From: CAYUYV01 sp964449455
Lineage (GTDB): Bacteria; Pseudomonadota; Alphaproteobacteria; JAJFIK01
NCBI GenBank assembly: GCA_964449455.1
Contig: CAYUYV010000002.1
Coordinates: forward strand, 1 to 64,000
Reading direction: 5' to 3'
Length of the DNA: 64,000 nucleotides
Part shown: positions 11,496 through 19,482 of the stretch, in pieces
Layout: each line of letters starts with the position of its first letter
Position numbering within the stretch: position 1 is the stretch's first letter
Position numbers and translations under genes: made by a program
Notes under the pieces: model-generated
The model's input: only the letters and a program-made list of their open reading frames with translations
Databases searched by the model: none
Told to the model about the DNA's origin: nothing

Positions 11496-12428
11496 TCACC
11501 CCTTGGATGCAGCCTGACGCTCTTCCTCATAAGGCGCATAGGAGTCCTTCAGGGTGGCATGGTTGAGGAGCATCTCCGCCATTTGCTCCTTACCCGCGGC
11601 ATCGAAAATCCGCGTCCGGACCCAATAGGATTCCGTCCGGCGGCTTTCTGCAAGAGCCACAATCTCGCGGCGAAGGAGATAGTCTTCGCCGACGAAAAGC
11701 GGGCCGTTGATCATACGGATTTCCTGATCCGCAAACAGCCCGACCGAAGGCCCCCGCACCGGAAACCGCGCCTTTCCGCTTGAATATTCCGCAAGCACGC
11801 TGACCATTTCGAGTGGGATGATGGGCCTGCCCCAGGGCGATGCGGAGGGATCGCTATAGAGCGGTGAAGGCTCGGTGATATGGCGCAGCTTGTCATTCAG
11901 AGAAAAGGGATAGAGATTTCCCATATGCTGATCGGGATCCATCCGCACCAGCTCTTCTTCGGCACCGCACATGCCCAAATGGAGGTCAGCAAGGATGACA
12001 AGCTGTTCGGGTGGACGCAGCCTCGCCATGCGATCGTCCAGCAAACTGGTGCCGTGATCGGGGCCCAGGCTGGCGCTCGCTTCGAGCACGGGCGTCCCGT
12101 CCTCCTTCTCCGCCCAGCAGCGCACACGGGTTTGTCCGTCCCCGGGCACTTCCACAAAGGCCTGCACCGCTTCACCTTCGACCACCATGGTCTGGTAGTG
12201 GGCGGAAAAGCATCCGCGTTCGAACCAGGCCGTCCCCCAGAGCCGTGCCAGAAGCGGCGTGAACTGACTGAAATGGGTCGGCCCCTCAATGGGCCCTGCC
12301 CTGAAGCCGAGACGTTCGGCCATGGAATCGTCATGGAGCGATGCATGCCCGCCATATTCCTGGTCCGCCAGCATCTGGCGCGGGTGGCGCAGGGGCCCCG
12401 AAAGAATGAGGGGCGTTGCGAAACTCAT
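11496..12428 (-). CDS. MaoC/hot-dog-like protein of unknown substrate
   Basis: 310-residue protein resembling double hot-dog (MaoC-like) hydratase/thioesterase relatives. Residues 30-60 contain MAERLGFRAGPIEGPTHFSQ, like the AGPIVHG region of MaoC proteins. No complete catalytic Asp/His hydratase motif is obvious, so the activity is uncertain. The start has AGGAAAGGA upstream. It lies 33 bp downstream of the symporter gene on the same strand, forming a two-gene operon. Role in acyl-CoA or lipid breakdown is inferred from family and neighbours only. Confidence 0.6.
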   Translation of the reverse strand: MSFATPLILSGPLRHPRQMLADQEYGGHASLHDDSMAERLGFRAGPIEGPTHFSQFTPLLARLWGTAWFERGCFSAHYQTMVVEGEAVQAFVEVPGDGQTRVRCWAEKEDGTPVLEASASLGPDHGTSLLDDRMARLRPPEQLVILADLHLGMCGAEEELVRMDPDQHMGNLYPFSLNDKLRHITEPSPLYSDPSASPWGRPIIPLEMVSVLAEYSSGKARFPVRGPSVGLFADQEIRMINGPLFVGEDYLLRREIVALAESRRTESYWVRTRIFDAAGKEQMAEMLLNHATLKDSYAPYEEERQAASKG

Positions 12429-12461
12429 GGGGCGTCCTTTCCTCTCGCTTGGTCACGCCGG

Positions 12462-13934
12462 TCAGGCACCGGGCGCGACATCATCCTGGGTGGCCACAAT
12501 CCGGACATTTTCCGCATGGCTGCTGCGGCTGATCCGGTAAAGCACCAGAACCACGGCCGACGAAACGCCAAACACAACATAGACCATCGGGAAGGCAATG
12601 CCGTAGTTGAACAGCACATCCTCCTCAATGGTCCCAGGCCGGGCCTGGGTCGGGAAACGGATCACGTCCAGGACGATGCCGAGGAGGAACACGCCGATGC
12701 CCGAGGTCACCTTGCGGGCGAACGTCCGTGTGGCAAAGAACAGGCCTTCCGAGCGCCGTTGAGTCCTTTTCTGACTTTCCTCCACGAGATCCGCGATCAT
12801 GGAGGACAGCATCGTCCCCATCATGACCAGCACCGTCACTTCCAGAAAGCTGTGCACCACAAGGATCGGGAGCAACCAGTCACTCTCATTGCCCGGAAAA
12901 AATCCGGTGAGGCGCAAGACAATGGGTAGCGGGTAGTTCAGCACCGCAATCAGGCTCAGCGCGATGGCCACATGCTTTTTCTCGCGCCCCTTCGCCACGA
13001 TGGGGACGAGCACAAGCGCCAGCGCCGCGGAGAAGAAATGGGACAGGGTCATATAGCGGATTTCGGACCCCGTCAGCTCCCAGAAGAAAAATTGGGTGTA
13101 GTTATAGGCCGCTGCGGAGAAACCGGCCGCCGTATAGAAAAAGATAGCTGATAGGAAAAGGGCCAGGAAGGAGCGGTCCGCGATGGTTTTCCAGAAATTG
13201 CTCAGGATCTTGAGCGTATTATAGGTCTCCGCCTGGGGCGGCCTGATCAGGCGCGGGATATGGTGATGAGTGCCCAGGGACGACATCAGCATCGTGATCA
13301 GCATCAGACCGCACGCAAAGAGGCCATAGTTTTCAAAGGCCTCCATGCTTAAACCGCTCGGATTGCTTTGCGTAGGCACCAGAAAGATTGCATAGGCGAG
13401 GAATGCGATGGCGAGGCCGCCCCACCAGCCAAAAAAATACCGGTAGCTGAGAATCGAGGTGCGCTGATCGTAGTCATCGGTGAATTCGGCCACCAGGGCG
13501 GAATTGGGGACCTCGTAAACAGTAATGAAGGTCCGCACCAGGACGGACAGGATCAGCATGTAAAGAAACAACACCTCATGGGACACCGTCTCCGGATCAA
13601 TCAACGGATCCCAAAGCAGATAATAGGACAACACAACGGGAATGATAGCCGCATACATGAACGGGTGGCGCCGGCCAAGCCGCGAGCGCCAATTGTCCGA
13701 CAGGTGACCGACCAACGGATCGGAAAAGCCGTCAATAACCAGGGCGAGTGCAAGGGCAAGGCCCGCGAGGGAGGCCGGCAAACCCAGGATCTGGCTGTAG
13801 AACAGCAGGAGAAAATAGGCAAAGCCATTATCCTTCACGCCATAGGCGACTGATCCAATACCGTAAAGGATCTTGGTCATCAGACTGACCTGCGGCTTTG
13901 CCACCGGCGTGCTCTGCCTGCCCCATTCCGCCAT
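12462..13934 (-). CDS. MFS transporter, GPH (glycoside-pentoside-hexuronide) cation symporter family
   Basis: 490-residue, about 12-helix permease with the GPH/MelB signature DGFSDPLVGHLSDNWRSR in the second-third helix region, followed by GRRHPFMY. These symporters move sugars, glycosides or related solutes with H+ or Na+; several uncharacterised members occur in hydrophobic-substrate clusters. I chose ATG at 13934 with GAGG eight bases upstream. The frame stays open to a GTG at 14060, but that extension is encoded by a minisatellite and would be a low-complexity, Arg/Glu-rich tail, unlike any family member. Downstream is the MaoC-like gene. The flanking DUF3604 gene is divergent. Confidence 0.85.
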   Translation of the reverse strand: MAEWGRQSTPVAKPQVSLMTKILYGIGSVAYGVKDNGFAYFLLLFYSQILGLPASLAGLALALALVIDGFSDPLVGHLSDNWRSRLGRRHPFMYAAIIPVVLSYYLLWDPLIDPETVSHEVLFLYMLILSVLVRTFITVYEVPNSALVAEFTDDYDQRTSILSYRYFFGWWGGLAIAFLAYAIFLVPTQSNPSGLSMEAFENYGLFACGLMLITMLMSSLGTHHHIPRLIRPPQAETYNTLKILSNFWKTIADRSFLALFLSAIFFYTAAGFSAAAYNYTQFFFWELTGSEIRYMTLSHFFSAALALVLVPIVAKGREKKHVAIALSLIAVLNYPLPIVLRLTGFFPGNESDWLLPILVVHSFLEVTVLVMMGTMLSSMIADLVEESQKRTQRRSEGLFFATRTFARKVTSGIGVFLLGIVLDVIRFPTQARPGTIEEDVLFNYGIAFPMVYVVFGVSSAVVLVLYRISRSSHAENVRIVATQDDVAPGA

Positions 13935-13951
13935 GCGTCCTCGCGCTCCCC

Positions 13952-14039
13952 GTTCTTTTTGCCCGTTCTCGTTCTTTTTGCCCGTTCCCGTTCTTTTCGG
14001 ACGTTCTCGTTCTTTTGGCCGTTCCCGTTCTTTTTCGAC
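13952..14039. repeat. Minisatellite, about 4.5 copies of a 19/18-bp unit
   Basis: Tandem units GTTCTTTTTGCCCGTTCTC at 13952, 13971, 13990 and 14009 (last full copy 18 bp), then a partial copy from 14027. Units differ at a few positions, so this is an ageing repeat. It lies directly 5' of the symporter gene, in the divergent spacer with the DUF3604 gene. Confidence 0.85.
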
Positions 14040-14255
14040 ATCCTCTTTCTTGTACTTCACGCTTTTTGGACTTCAAGACGCCTTCCTTGTGCCTCGGCCC
14101 TCAGCGGCGCGCGCCCAGCCGATCACAATTCAGGAGCTTGGCATCATTCATCCCTTGGGCGAGCATCAGCCCAGGGAGAACCGATTTCTTGTCCAGGCCA
14201 GGACTTCAGCCTACACTAACAAAACTGGGACAGATAGAAAGAAGGGAGAGCCTCC

Positions 14256-16148
14256 ATGTCCATGACATTGCGCGCTCGGATAAAACCGCTCTGGCATTTT
14301 TGCATTGCAACAGCGGTGCTCGCGAGCTGCCTCGCAAGCCCATTGACCGGCAAGCTTGCTGCGGACGACCATGGTGGGCGGAAGAATACTCCGCGTCAGG
14401 CCTATTTCGGTGACCTGCATATTCACACAAAGAATTCTTTCGACGCCTTCATTTTTAATGTTCGTGTGACACCGGACGATGCCTATCGCTTCGCCAAGGG
14501 CGAGGCGATTCCCCATCCCCTGGGCTTCCCCCTTCGCCTGACCGGTGCGCCGCTCGACTTCATCGCCGTCACGGACCATGCGGAATATATGGGCGTGCTC
14601 CCGGCAATCGCGGACCCGGACAATCCCCTGTCCCAACTGCCCGACTGGCAGGGGCTGATCAGTACGGACCAGGCGGAGATCTTTGAGGCATTTCAGAATG
14701 TCGGCACTTCCTTGCGATCCGGCCGGTGGATCAAGGACCTGCGTCACCTGCCCACCATGCGCTCAGCCTGGCGTGAGACCATCGACGCCGCCGAACGCCA
14801 TTACGAACCCGGCGTCTTCACCACCTTTATCGGCTATGAATACACATCACCGCCGGGCTCCCAGAACCTGCACCGCAATGTGATCTTCGCCGGTTCAGAT
14901 GTGCCCTACCTGCCCTTCAGCTCCATCGATTCCCAGAACCCGGAAGATTTGTGGAGCTGGCTTGACGGCATGCGGGCCCGGGGCATGGAAGGCATGGCCA
15001 TCCCCCATAATTCCAATGTCTCGAATGGCCTGATGTTTCAGCGTACGACCTTTGACGGCCGGCCCCAGGACGATGCCTATGCCGCTCTTCGCATGCGCAA
15101 TGAACCGCTTGTGGAGGTGACCCAGGTGAAGGGCACCTCCGAAGTGCACCCCTCTCTTTCGCCCAATGACGAATGGGCCGACTTCGGCCTCTATGAGACC
15201 CTGATCGCCACAACCATTCCCACAAAGATCAAAGGCGGCTATGTGCGTGAAGCCTATGGCACAGGCCTCACCTTCCAGGCGGCGCAAGGCTTCAATCCTT
15301 ATAAGTTCGGATTGATCGGCTCAAGCGACACCCATAATGGCGGGGCGTCCCTTGATGAGGACCGCTTCTCCAGCAAGGTCGGCGTCATGGACGGGACGGC
15401 CGTGCGGCGGGGCTCGGTTCCACCCGGAGGCCGGAAGACCTGGGAGGGTATCGAACTTAACGCTCTCAACGCGGCGCGTTACTCCACATGGGGCGCGTCC
15501 GGTCTCGCAGCGGTGTGGGCGGAAGAAAACACCCGCGAGTCCATTTATTCCGCTTTCCGGCGTAAGGAAACCTTTGCCACCACCGGTCCCCGCATCCGGG
15601 TCCGTTTTTTCGCCGGCTACGACTTCGCCGACAACCTCGCGAAACAGCCCGATATGGTGGACCAAGCTTATGCGGGCGGCGTGCCCATGGGCGCTGACCT
15701 CGCGGCCAAGAACGGCGCGGCCCCGAAATTCCTGGTCTGGGCCATGCGGGATCCCAACGCCTCCTGGCTGCAGCGGGCCCAAGTGATCAAGGTCTGGGTC
15801 GAGAACGGCGCGCAAAAAGACAAAGTCTTCGATGTGGCGTGTTCGGATGGCCTCACCGTGGATCCCAAGACTCATCGCTGTCCGGACAATGGGGCCACGG
15901 TGAATCTTGAGACCTGCGAAACTCCCATAGACAAGGGGGATGTGGAACTGCGGGCCCTCTGGCAGGATCCGGAATTCAACGCCGGCCAGCATGCGGCCTA
16001 TTATGTGCGGATACTGGAAAATCCGACCTGCCGCTGGTCCACTTGGGATGCCATCAAGGCCGGCTCTGAGCCGAACCCCAAGCTCGCCAAGACGATCCAG
16101 GAACGGGCCTGGTCCTCGCCCATCTGGTATCTTCCTGAAGCGGAGTGA
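14256..16148 (+). CDS. DUF3604 PHP-superfamily predicted metal-dependent hydrolase, lipoprotein
   Basis: 630 residues. The N-terminus is a signal peptide ending in a lipobox L22-A23-S24-C25, so it is probably a lipoprotein facing the periplasm. The body matches the DUF3604 family: FGDLHIHTKNSFDAF with H55 and H57, FIAVTDHAEYMG with D107/H108, IPHNSN near 250 and GSSDTHNGG near 357. These are PHP-type metal ligands, so a phosphoesterase or other hydrolase activity is expected, but no reaction is established to my knowledge. The start has GGGAGAG upstream. It leads a three-gene unit with a parvulin (10-bp gap) and a HupE/UreJ protein. Confidence 0.88.
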   Translation: MSMTLRARIKPLWHFCIATAVLASCLASPLTGKLAADDHGGRKNTPRQAYFGDLHIHTKNSFDAFIFNVRVTPDDAYRFAKGEAIPHPLGFPLRLTGAPLDFIAVTDHAEYMGVLPAIADPDNPLSQLPDWQGLISTDQAEIFEAFQNVGTSLRSGRWIKDLRHLPTMRSAWRETIDAAERHYEPGVFTTFIGYEYTSPPGSQNLHRNVIFAGSDVPYLPFSSIDSQNPEDLWSWLDGMRARGMEGMAIPHNSNVSNGLMFQRTTFDGRPQDDAYAALRMRNEPLVEVTQVKGTSEVHPSLSPNDEWADFGLYETLIATTIPTKIKGGYVREAYGTGLTFQAAQGFNPYKFGLIGSSDTHNGGASLDEDRFSSKVGVMDGTAVRRGSVPPGGRKTWEGIELNALNAARYSTWGASGLAAVWAEENTRESIYSAFRRKETFATTGPRIRVRFFAGYDFADNLAKQPDMVDQAYAGGVPMGADLAAKNGAAPKFLVWAMRDPNASWLQRAQVIKVWVENGAQKDKVFDVACSDGLTVDPKTHRCPDNGATVNLETCETPIDKGDVELRALWQDPEFNAGQHAAYYVRILENPTCRWSTWDAIKAGSEPNPKLAKTIQERAWSSPIWYLPEAE

Positions 16149-16157
16149 CGTCAGACC

Positions 16158-17072
16158 ATGGCGGCATCGATCAGTGCCTCTGACCGGAGGCAACCCTCTG
16201 GCCACAAATGGATGCGGATCCTTCGGGATCCGCTCCTCCATTTCATTGTGCTCGGGGCGCTCGTCTTCACGGCAGACCGATCCGGCTTGTTCGACCGCAC
16301 TCAGGTTGGCGCCCCAGAGGACGCCCAGATCATCGTGACCCAGAGGGATATCGCCCATCTGGAGGCAACCTGGACCGTGCGCCATAACCGTCCGCCGACG
16401 GCAGACGAACGCCGGAGCCTCATCGACCAGTTCATTGCCGAAGAGAGACTGACACGGGAGGCCCAGCGGCTTGGCCTCCATGAGGACGATACCGTCATCC
16501 GTCGGCGCCTCGCCCAGAAAATGCGATTCCTGTTCGCCGACCTTGCCGAACCGCCCACTCCGGACGAAGCGGCACTCCGAACGCATTATGAAGCTCACAA
16601 AGAAAAGTATCGCACACCAGACCGTATCAGCTTCCGGCATATTTATTTCAACACGGATGACCCCGCGCGGGAGGCCGCAGCAGACCAGACTATCCCATCG
16701 ACACGGGCGGCATTGGACGCAGCCCCCGAGCGTTGGCACCAACTGGGCGACCCGACCATGTTGCCGCGCAGCATGCAATCCGTAAGCCTCGAACGGGTCA
16801 CCCACCAATTCGGCGCGGAATTCGCGGCGGCCTTGGAGGCTGTGCAGCCCGGCGCCTGGCAGGGACCCTTGCCATCGGCTCTCGGTCTCCATCTGGTGGA
16901 CGTCACCGGTCGGCACCCAGGCGGTCAGCAGCCCTTCAAGGCCGTGCGGGATCAGGTCACCGAGGATGTGCGCACTGCGGCCCGGGACAAGGCCATGGCG
17001 CAGCTGTTGGCCGGCCTTGCGCAGGCCTATCCGGCGATCATCGAAACGCCGACGAAGGAGGAACTCCGGTGA
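16158..17072 (+). CDS. Membrane-anchored parvulin-type peptidyl-prolyl isomerase
   Basis: 304 residues. One N-terminal transmembrane segment follows the RILRDPLLHFIVLGALVF motif typical of this PpiC-type subgroup (residues 20-38). An N-domain-like helical part follows, then a rotamase-like domain with the FRHIYFNTD strand near residue 158 and a conserved end GLHLVDVTGR. The family catalyses proline cis-trans isomerisation and chaperones exported proteins. It lies between DUF3604 and HupE genes and overlaps the latter by four bases, so it may help fold one of them. That is inference from position. Confidence 0.83.
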   Translation: MAASISASDRRQPSGHKWMRILRDPLLHFIVLGALVFTADRSGLFDRTQVGAPEDAQIIVTQRDIAHLEATWTVRHNRPPTADERRSLIDQFIAEERLTREAQRLGLHEDDTVIRRRLAQKMRFLFADLAEPPTPDEAALRTHYEAHKEKYRTPDRISFRHIYFNTDDPAREAAADQTIPSTRAALDAAPERWHQLGDPTMLPRSMQSVSLERVTHQFGAEFAAALEAVQPGAWQGPLPSALGLHLVDVTGRHPGGQQPFKAVRDQVTEDVRTAARDKAMAQLLAGLAQAYPAIIETPTKEELR

Positions 17073-18079
17073 ACGGGCCGATATGCTTTCGGGCTGCGGC
17101 CATCACGATGATCATCGCCCTGCTGATGAGTCTGGCGCCCGCTCCGGCTCCAGCCCATGAGGTGCGCCCGGCCGCCCTGACCCTGCGTGCTGACGCCTCC
17201 GGAACGGTCACGGTTCAGTGGCAGCAGCCCATTCGAGATGGACGCCGGCTCAGCCTTGAACCCGTTCTGCCCGCCAATTGCGAGCCCCAAGGGGGAACCA
17301 CCAACGAAGCCACCTTGCGCGCGGTCACGCGAACCTTTCGAGTTGCCTGTGGAATGGCCGGCCTCTCGGGAAAGCCCCTCGCGATCGCTGGTCTGGAACG
17401 TACGCTGACGGATGTGTTCGTCCAGGTGATCCATGCAGATGGCAGAACCGAGTCCCACGTCTTGCGGCCCCAATCGCCCCAAGTGGTGCTTGGCGAGGCG
17501 CAGGTGCGCACCCTGATGTCCTATCTGCGGATTGGGATGGAGCATATTCTGTTGGGGACAGACCATGTACTGTTCGTGATCTGCCTTTTGCTGCTGGTGA
17601 CGCGAGACCGGTTGCTCTGGACAGTGACGGCCTTCACCCTGGCCCACAGCCTCACCCTGGCCTTGTCCGCCTTCGGTGCCGTGGGCCTGCCCACCTTGCC
17701 GGTCGAGATCAGCATTGCCCTGAGCATTCTTCTGCTTGCCCAAGAAGCCGCGCGTCCCGCAAAGGATCGTCCCGGCGTGATCCGGGACCGGCCCTGGCTC
17801 GTCGCCTTCGCCTTTGGCCTATTGCACGGGTTCGGTTTTGCCGGCGCCCTGTCGGAAATCGGACTGCCGGAGGGGACACGGCTCGCGTCCCTGGCGCTGT
17901 TCAATCTCGGTGTGGAACTGGGTCAGGTGCTCGTCATTGTGGTTGGCCTCGCCCTGGTCTGGTCCTTGCGCCGGCTTGCGGCGGGCCCTTTGCTGGTACC
18001 GGCCCGGATCATCCTCGTCTATGGCATCGGGATGGCGGCGGTCTACTGGGTGTTGGACCGTCTTGGAGTCATGGTGTAG
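17069..18079 (+). CDS. HupE/UreJ-family integral membrane protein
   Basis: 336 residues from a GTG at 17069 that overlaps the parvulin stop (GTGA), with AAGGAGGAAC upstream. A signal peptide ends near APAHEVRP. An extracytoplasmic beta-rich domain of about 150 residues precedes a C-terminal block of about six to seven helices. The block starts with the family motif MEHILLGTDHVLFVICLLLL and later has LLHGFGFAGALSEIG. HupE/UreJ relatives are nickel or cobalt permeases in hydrogenase and urease operons, but no such enzyme is here. Metal supply to the adjacent PHP-type hydrolase is a reasonable but untested idea. Confidence 0.85.
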   Translation: MNGPICFRAAAITMIIALLMSLAPAPAPAHEVRPAALTLRADASGTVTVQWQQPIRDGRRLSLEPVLPANCEPQGGTTNEATLRAVTRTFRVACGMAGLSGKPLAIAGLERTLTDVFVQVIHADGRTESHVLRPQSPQVVLGEAQVRTLMSYLRIGMEHILLGTDHVLFVICLLLLVTRDRLLWTVTAFTLAHSLTLALSAFGAVGLPTLPVEISIALSILLLAQEAARPAKDRPGVIRDRPWLVAFAFGLLHGFGFAGALSEIGLPEGTRLASLALFNLGVELGQVLVIVVGLALVWSLRRLAAGPLLVPARIILVYGIGMAAVYWVLDRLGVMV

Positions 18080-18112
18080 CGTGCGGTTCCTAATCTAGAG
18101 GAGCGTGTGGTC

Positions 18113-18295
18113 ATGAAGAAGCGCAAACGCCCGCGCAATCTGGCGGCGCGGCCTCTCCAACGGTGCCGCCCCCAAATCCTCCGGGACCGGACCAAATATA
18201 CCCGGAAAGGCAGAAAGCCCCGTGGTCCCCACGGGGCTTTCCATATTTGCCCCCTCAAGCCGGACTGGGCCCGCCATGCGCCACACTCCCTTTGA
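18113..18295 (+). CDS. Small highly basic protein
   Basis: 60-residue Arg/Lys-rich reading frame starting MKKRKRPRNLAARPLQRC, with GAGG ten bases upstream of the ATG. The segment RDRTKYTRKGRKPRG resembles small conserved basic proteins of proteobacteria that carry a DRTKYxRK core; I cannot name the family with certainty. The natural C-terminus probably follows this core. The last 25 codons run through a hairpin (18214-18240) and past the start of the next gene, so the end may be altered or simply extended. No function is proposed. Confidence 0.5.
   Translation: MKKRKRPRNLAARPLQRCRPQILRDRTKYTRKGRKPRGPHGAFHICPLKPDWARHAPHSL
18214..18240. terminator. Perfect 12-bp hairpin inside the 3' part of the small basic gene
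   Basis: AAAGCCCCGTGG/CCACGGGGCTTT with a 3-base loop. No long U-run follows on either strand beyond the stem's own TTT. It could terminate the DUF3604-HupE transcript or the basic-protein gene, and it separates these from the DUF3445 gene. Confidence 0.55.
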
Positions 18296-19190
18296 TGGCT
18301 CCTCGCGCCCGTTCACGATCGGGCTGAAACCTATCGCTCCCGCCGACTGGCTGGCGGGGCAGCCACCACTCGGCCCCGTACTCGCCGAAAAGGCCGCCCT
18401 GATGGGCCATCGCTGGAACGATGTGTTCCGGGCACGGCCAGGATCGCTCAACGCACAAGGTGAAGCGCTCTCACTCATCATCGATCATCTGCATGCCCAT
18501 CAGGGTCTGCGGCTGCGGGTGGCCGGACCGCCGGGCGTGCGGGCCATCACCCTTGTGGAAACGGGCGAACAATTCAGAGAAACGGACTGGGCGGGTGCGC
18601 CGCTGGCGCTCGCATCCCGTCTTCTTGCGGATGATCTGGTGCTCATGGCCCGCGAGAATGGCAGCTGGGTGCTCGAAGCGGGCAGCGTGTGTTTCCCCTC
18701 CTCCTGGCAGCTTCAGGATAAATTTGCAAAGCCCCTGGAACAGATCCACGATCCCGTGCCGGGCGTGAACGAGACCCTTGGTGTACGGATCAATCGCATT
18801 TTCGACCATATGCCAGCCGACCGTCCCCTCATCCGTGAAAACTGGTCTTTGTCGAAAAATCCAGCTCTGCGCCAGGACAGGGATGGCAACAGCCTTCAGG
18901 GACCATCAACGGACAGTGGTCCTCAAGGCATTGCTGACCTCTTCATCCGCGTTGAACATCAGACCGTACGCAAGCTTGCCCGCAGCGGCGCCGTGCTCTT
19001 CACGATCCGCATCGAGATGACACCGCTCCATACGCTCGCAGACCATGAGGATCGGCGCATTCTCGCGGCCGGGTTGGCCGACCAGCTTAAAGCCCTCACC
19101 CCGGAACAGGCGCGCTATAAGGGGCTCGCGGAGATACGCGGTGCCATACACGCGACATTGCGGAAATGGGCAGCACAGGCCGACATGTGA
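18276..19190 (+). CDS. DUF3445 haem-dependent oxidative N-demethylase-like protein
   Basis: 304 residues from ATG 18276; an in-frame start at 18222 lies inside a hairpin and is rejected. Family features include FPSSWQLQDKFAKPLEQIHD, the following VRINRIFDHM helix, RENWSL and the conserved RVEHQTVRKL region with IRIEMTPL. DUF3445 proteins include haem-dependent dimethylamine-type N-demethylase subunits; many members are solitary and uncharacterised. No methylamine genes flank it, so the substrate is open. No strong ribosome-binding site is visible. Confidence 0.8.
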   Translation: MRHTPFDGSSRPFTIGLKPIAPADWLAGQPPLGPVLAEKAALMGHRWNDVFRARPGSLNAQGEALSLIIDHLHAHQGLRLRVAGPPGVRAITLVETGEQFRETDWAGAPLALASRLLADDLVLMARENGSWVLEAGSVCFPSSWQLQDKFAKPLEQIHDPVPGVNETLGVRINRIFDHMPADRPLIRENWSLSKNPALRQDRDGNSLQGPSTDSGPQGIADLFIRVEHQTVRKLARSGAVLFTIRIEMTPLHTLADHEDRRILAAGLADQLKALTPEQARYKGLAEIRGAIHATLRKWAAQADM

Positions 19191-19254
19191 GTTTGACAAC
19201 CTGGCTTAGAGACCGGGCCGGGCCAATCGTCCGAATGTCGAGGGCTGTCGAGCG

Positions 19255-19350
19255 CGTCTCTCCCAGGCCTCGTCGCGAGCGAAACGAAGCAATCCAAAGG
19301 GCAGACTGGCCCCGAACACATGTCACCGGATCGCCGCACTTCGCCAGGCG
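19255..19350. repeat. Possible dispersed intergenic repeat
   Basis: On the minus strand this stretch reads GGATTGCTTCGTTTCGCTCG followed by CGACGAGG, resembling a GC-rich intergenic element found in many proteobacterial genomes (core GGATTGCTTCGCTCGC). Only one copy was noticed here. No gene is seen in 19191-19421. Confidence 0.25.
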
Positions 19351-19421
19351 CACAAGGACGATCGGGATCGATCAACGCTCTGGCATGCGGCGCTGGGGGC
19401 GCGGCGCTGGAGGCTCATGAG

Positions 19422-19456
19422 AAAGCCCGGAAGCGGATCATCCGCCTCCGGGCTTT
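19422..19456 (-). terminator. Terminator of the cysD-cysNC operon
   Basis: A 10-bp stem AAAGCCCGGA/TCCGGGCTTT enclosing a second small palindrome (GCGGA TCA TCCGC), 26 bp after the cysNC stop. On the minus strand it ends CGGGCTTTCTCAT. Confidence 0.65.
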
Positions 19457-19482
19457 CGTGATCGTCTGGCGTCAAACTATGG

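Noticed and set aside
13952..14039. LexA box (GTTC-N7-GTTC) within the repeat array
   Set aside because: GTTC recurs, but the spacings are not seven bases; it is a by-product of the tandem units.
16733..17068. Long upstream extension of the HupE/UreJ frame
   Set aside because: It lies inside the parvulin gene; the GTG at 17069 with AAGGAGGAAC and a signal peptide is clearly better.
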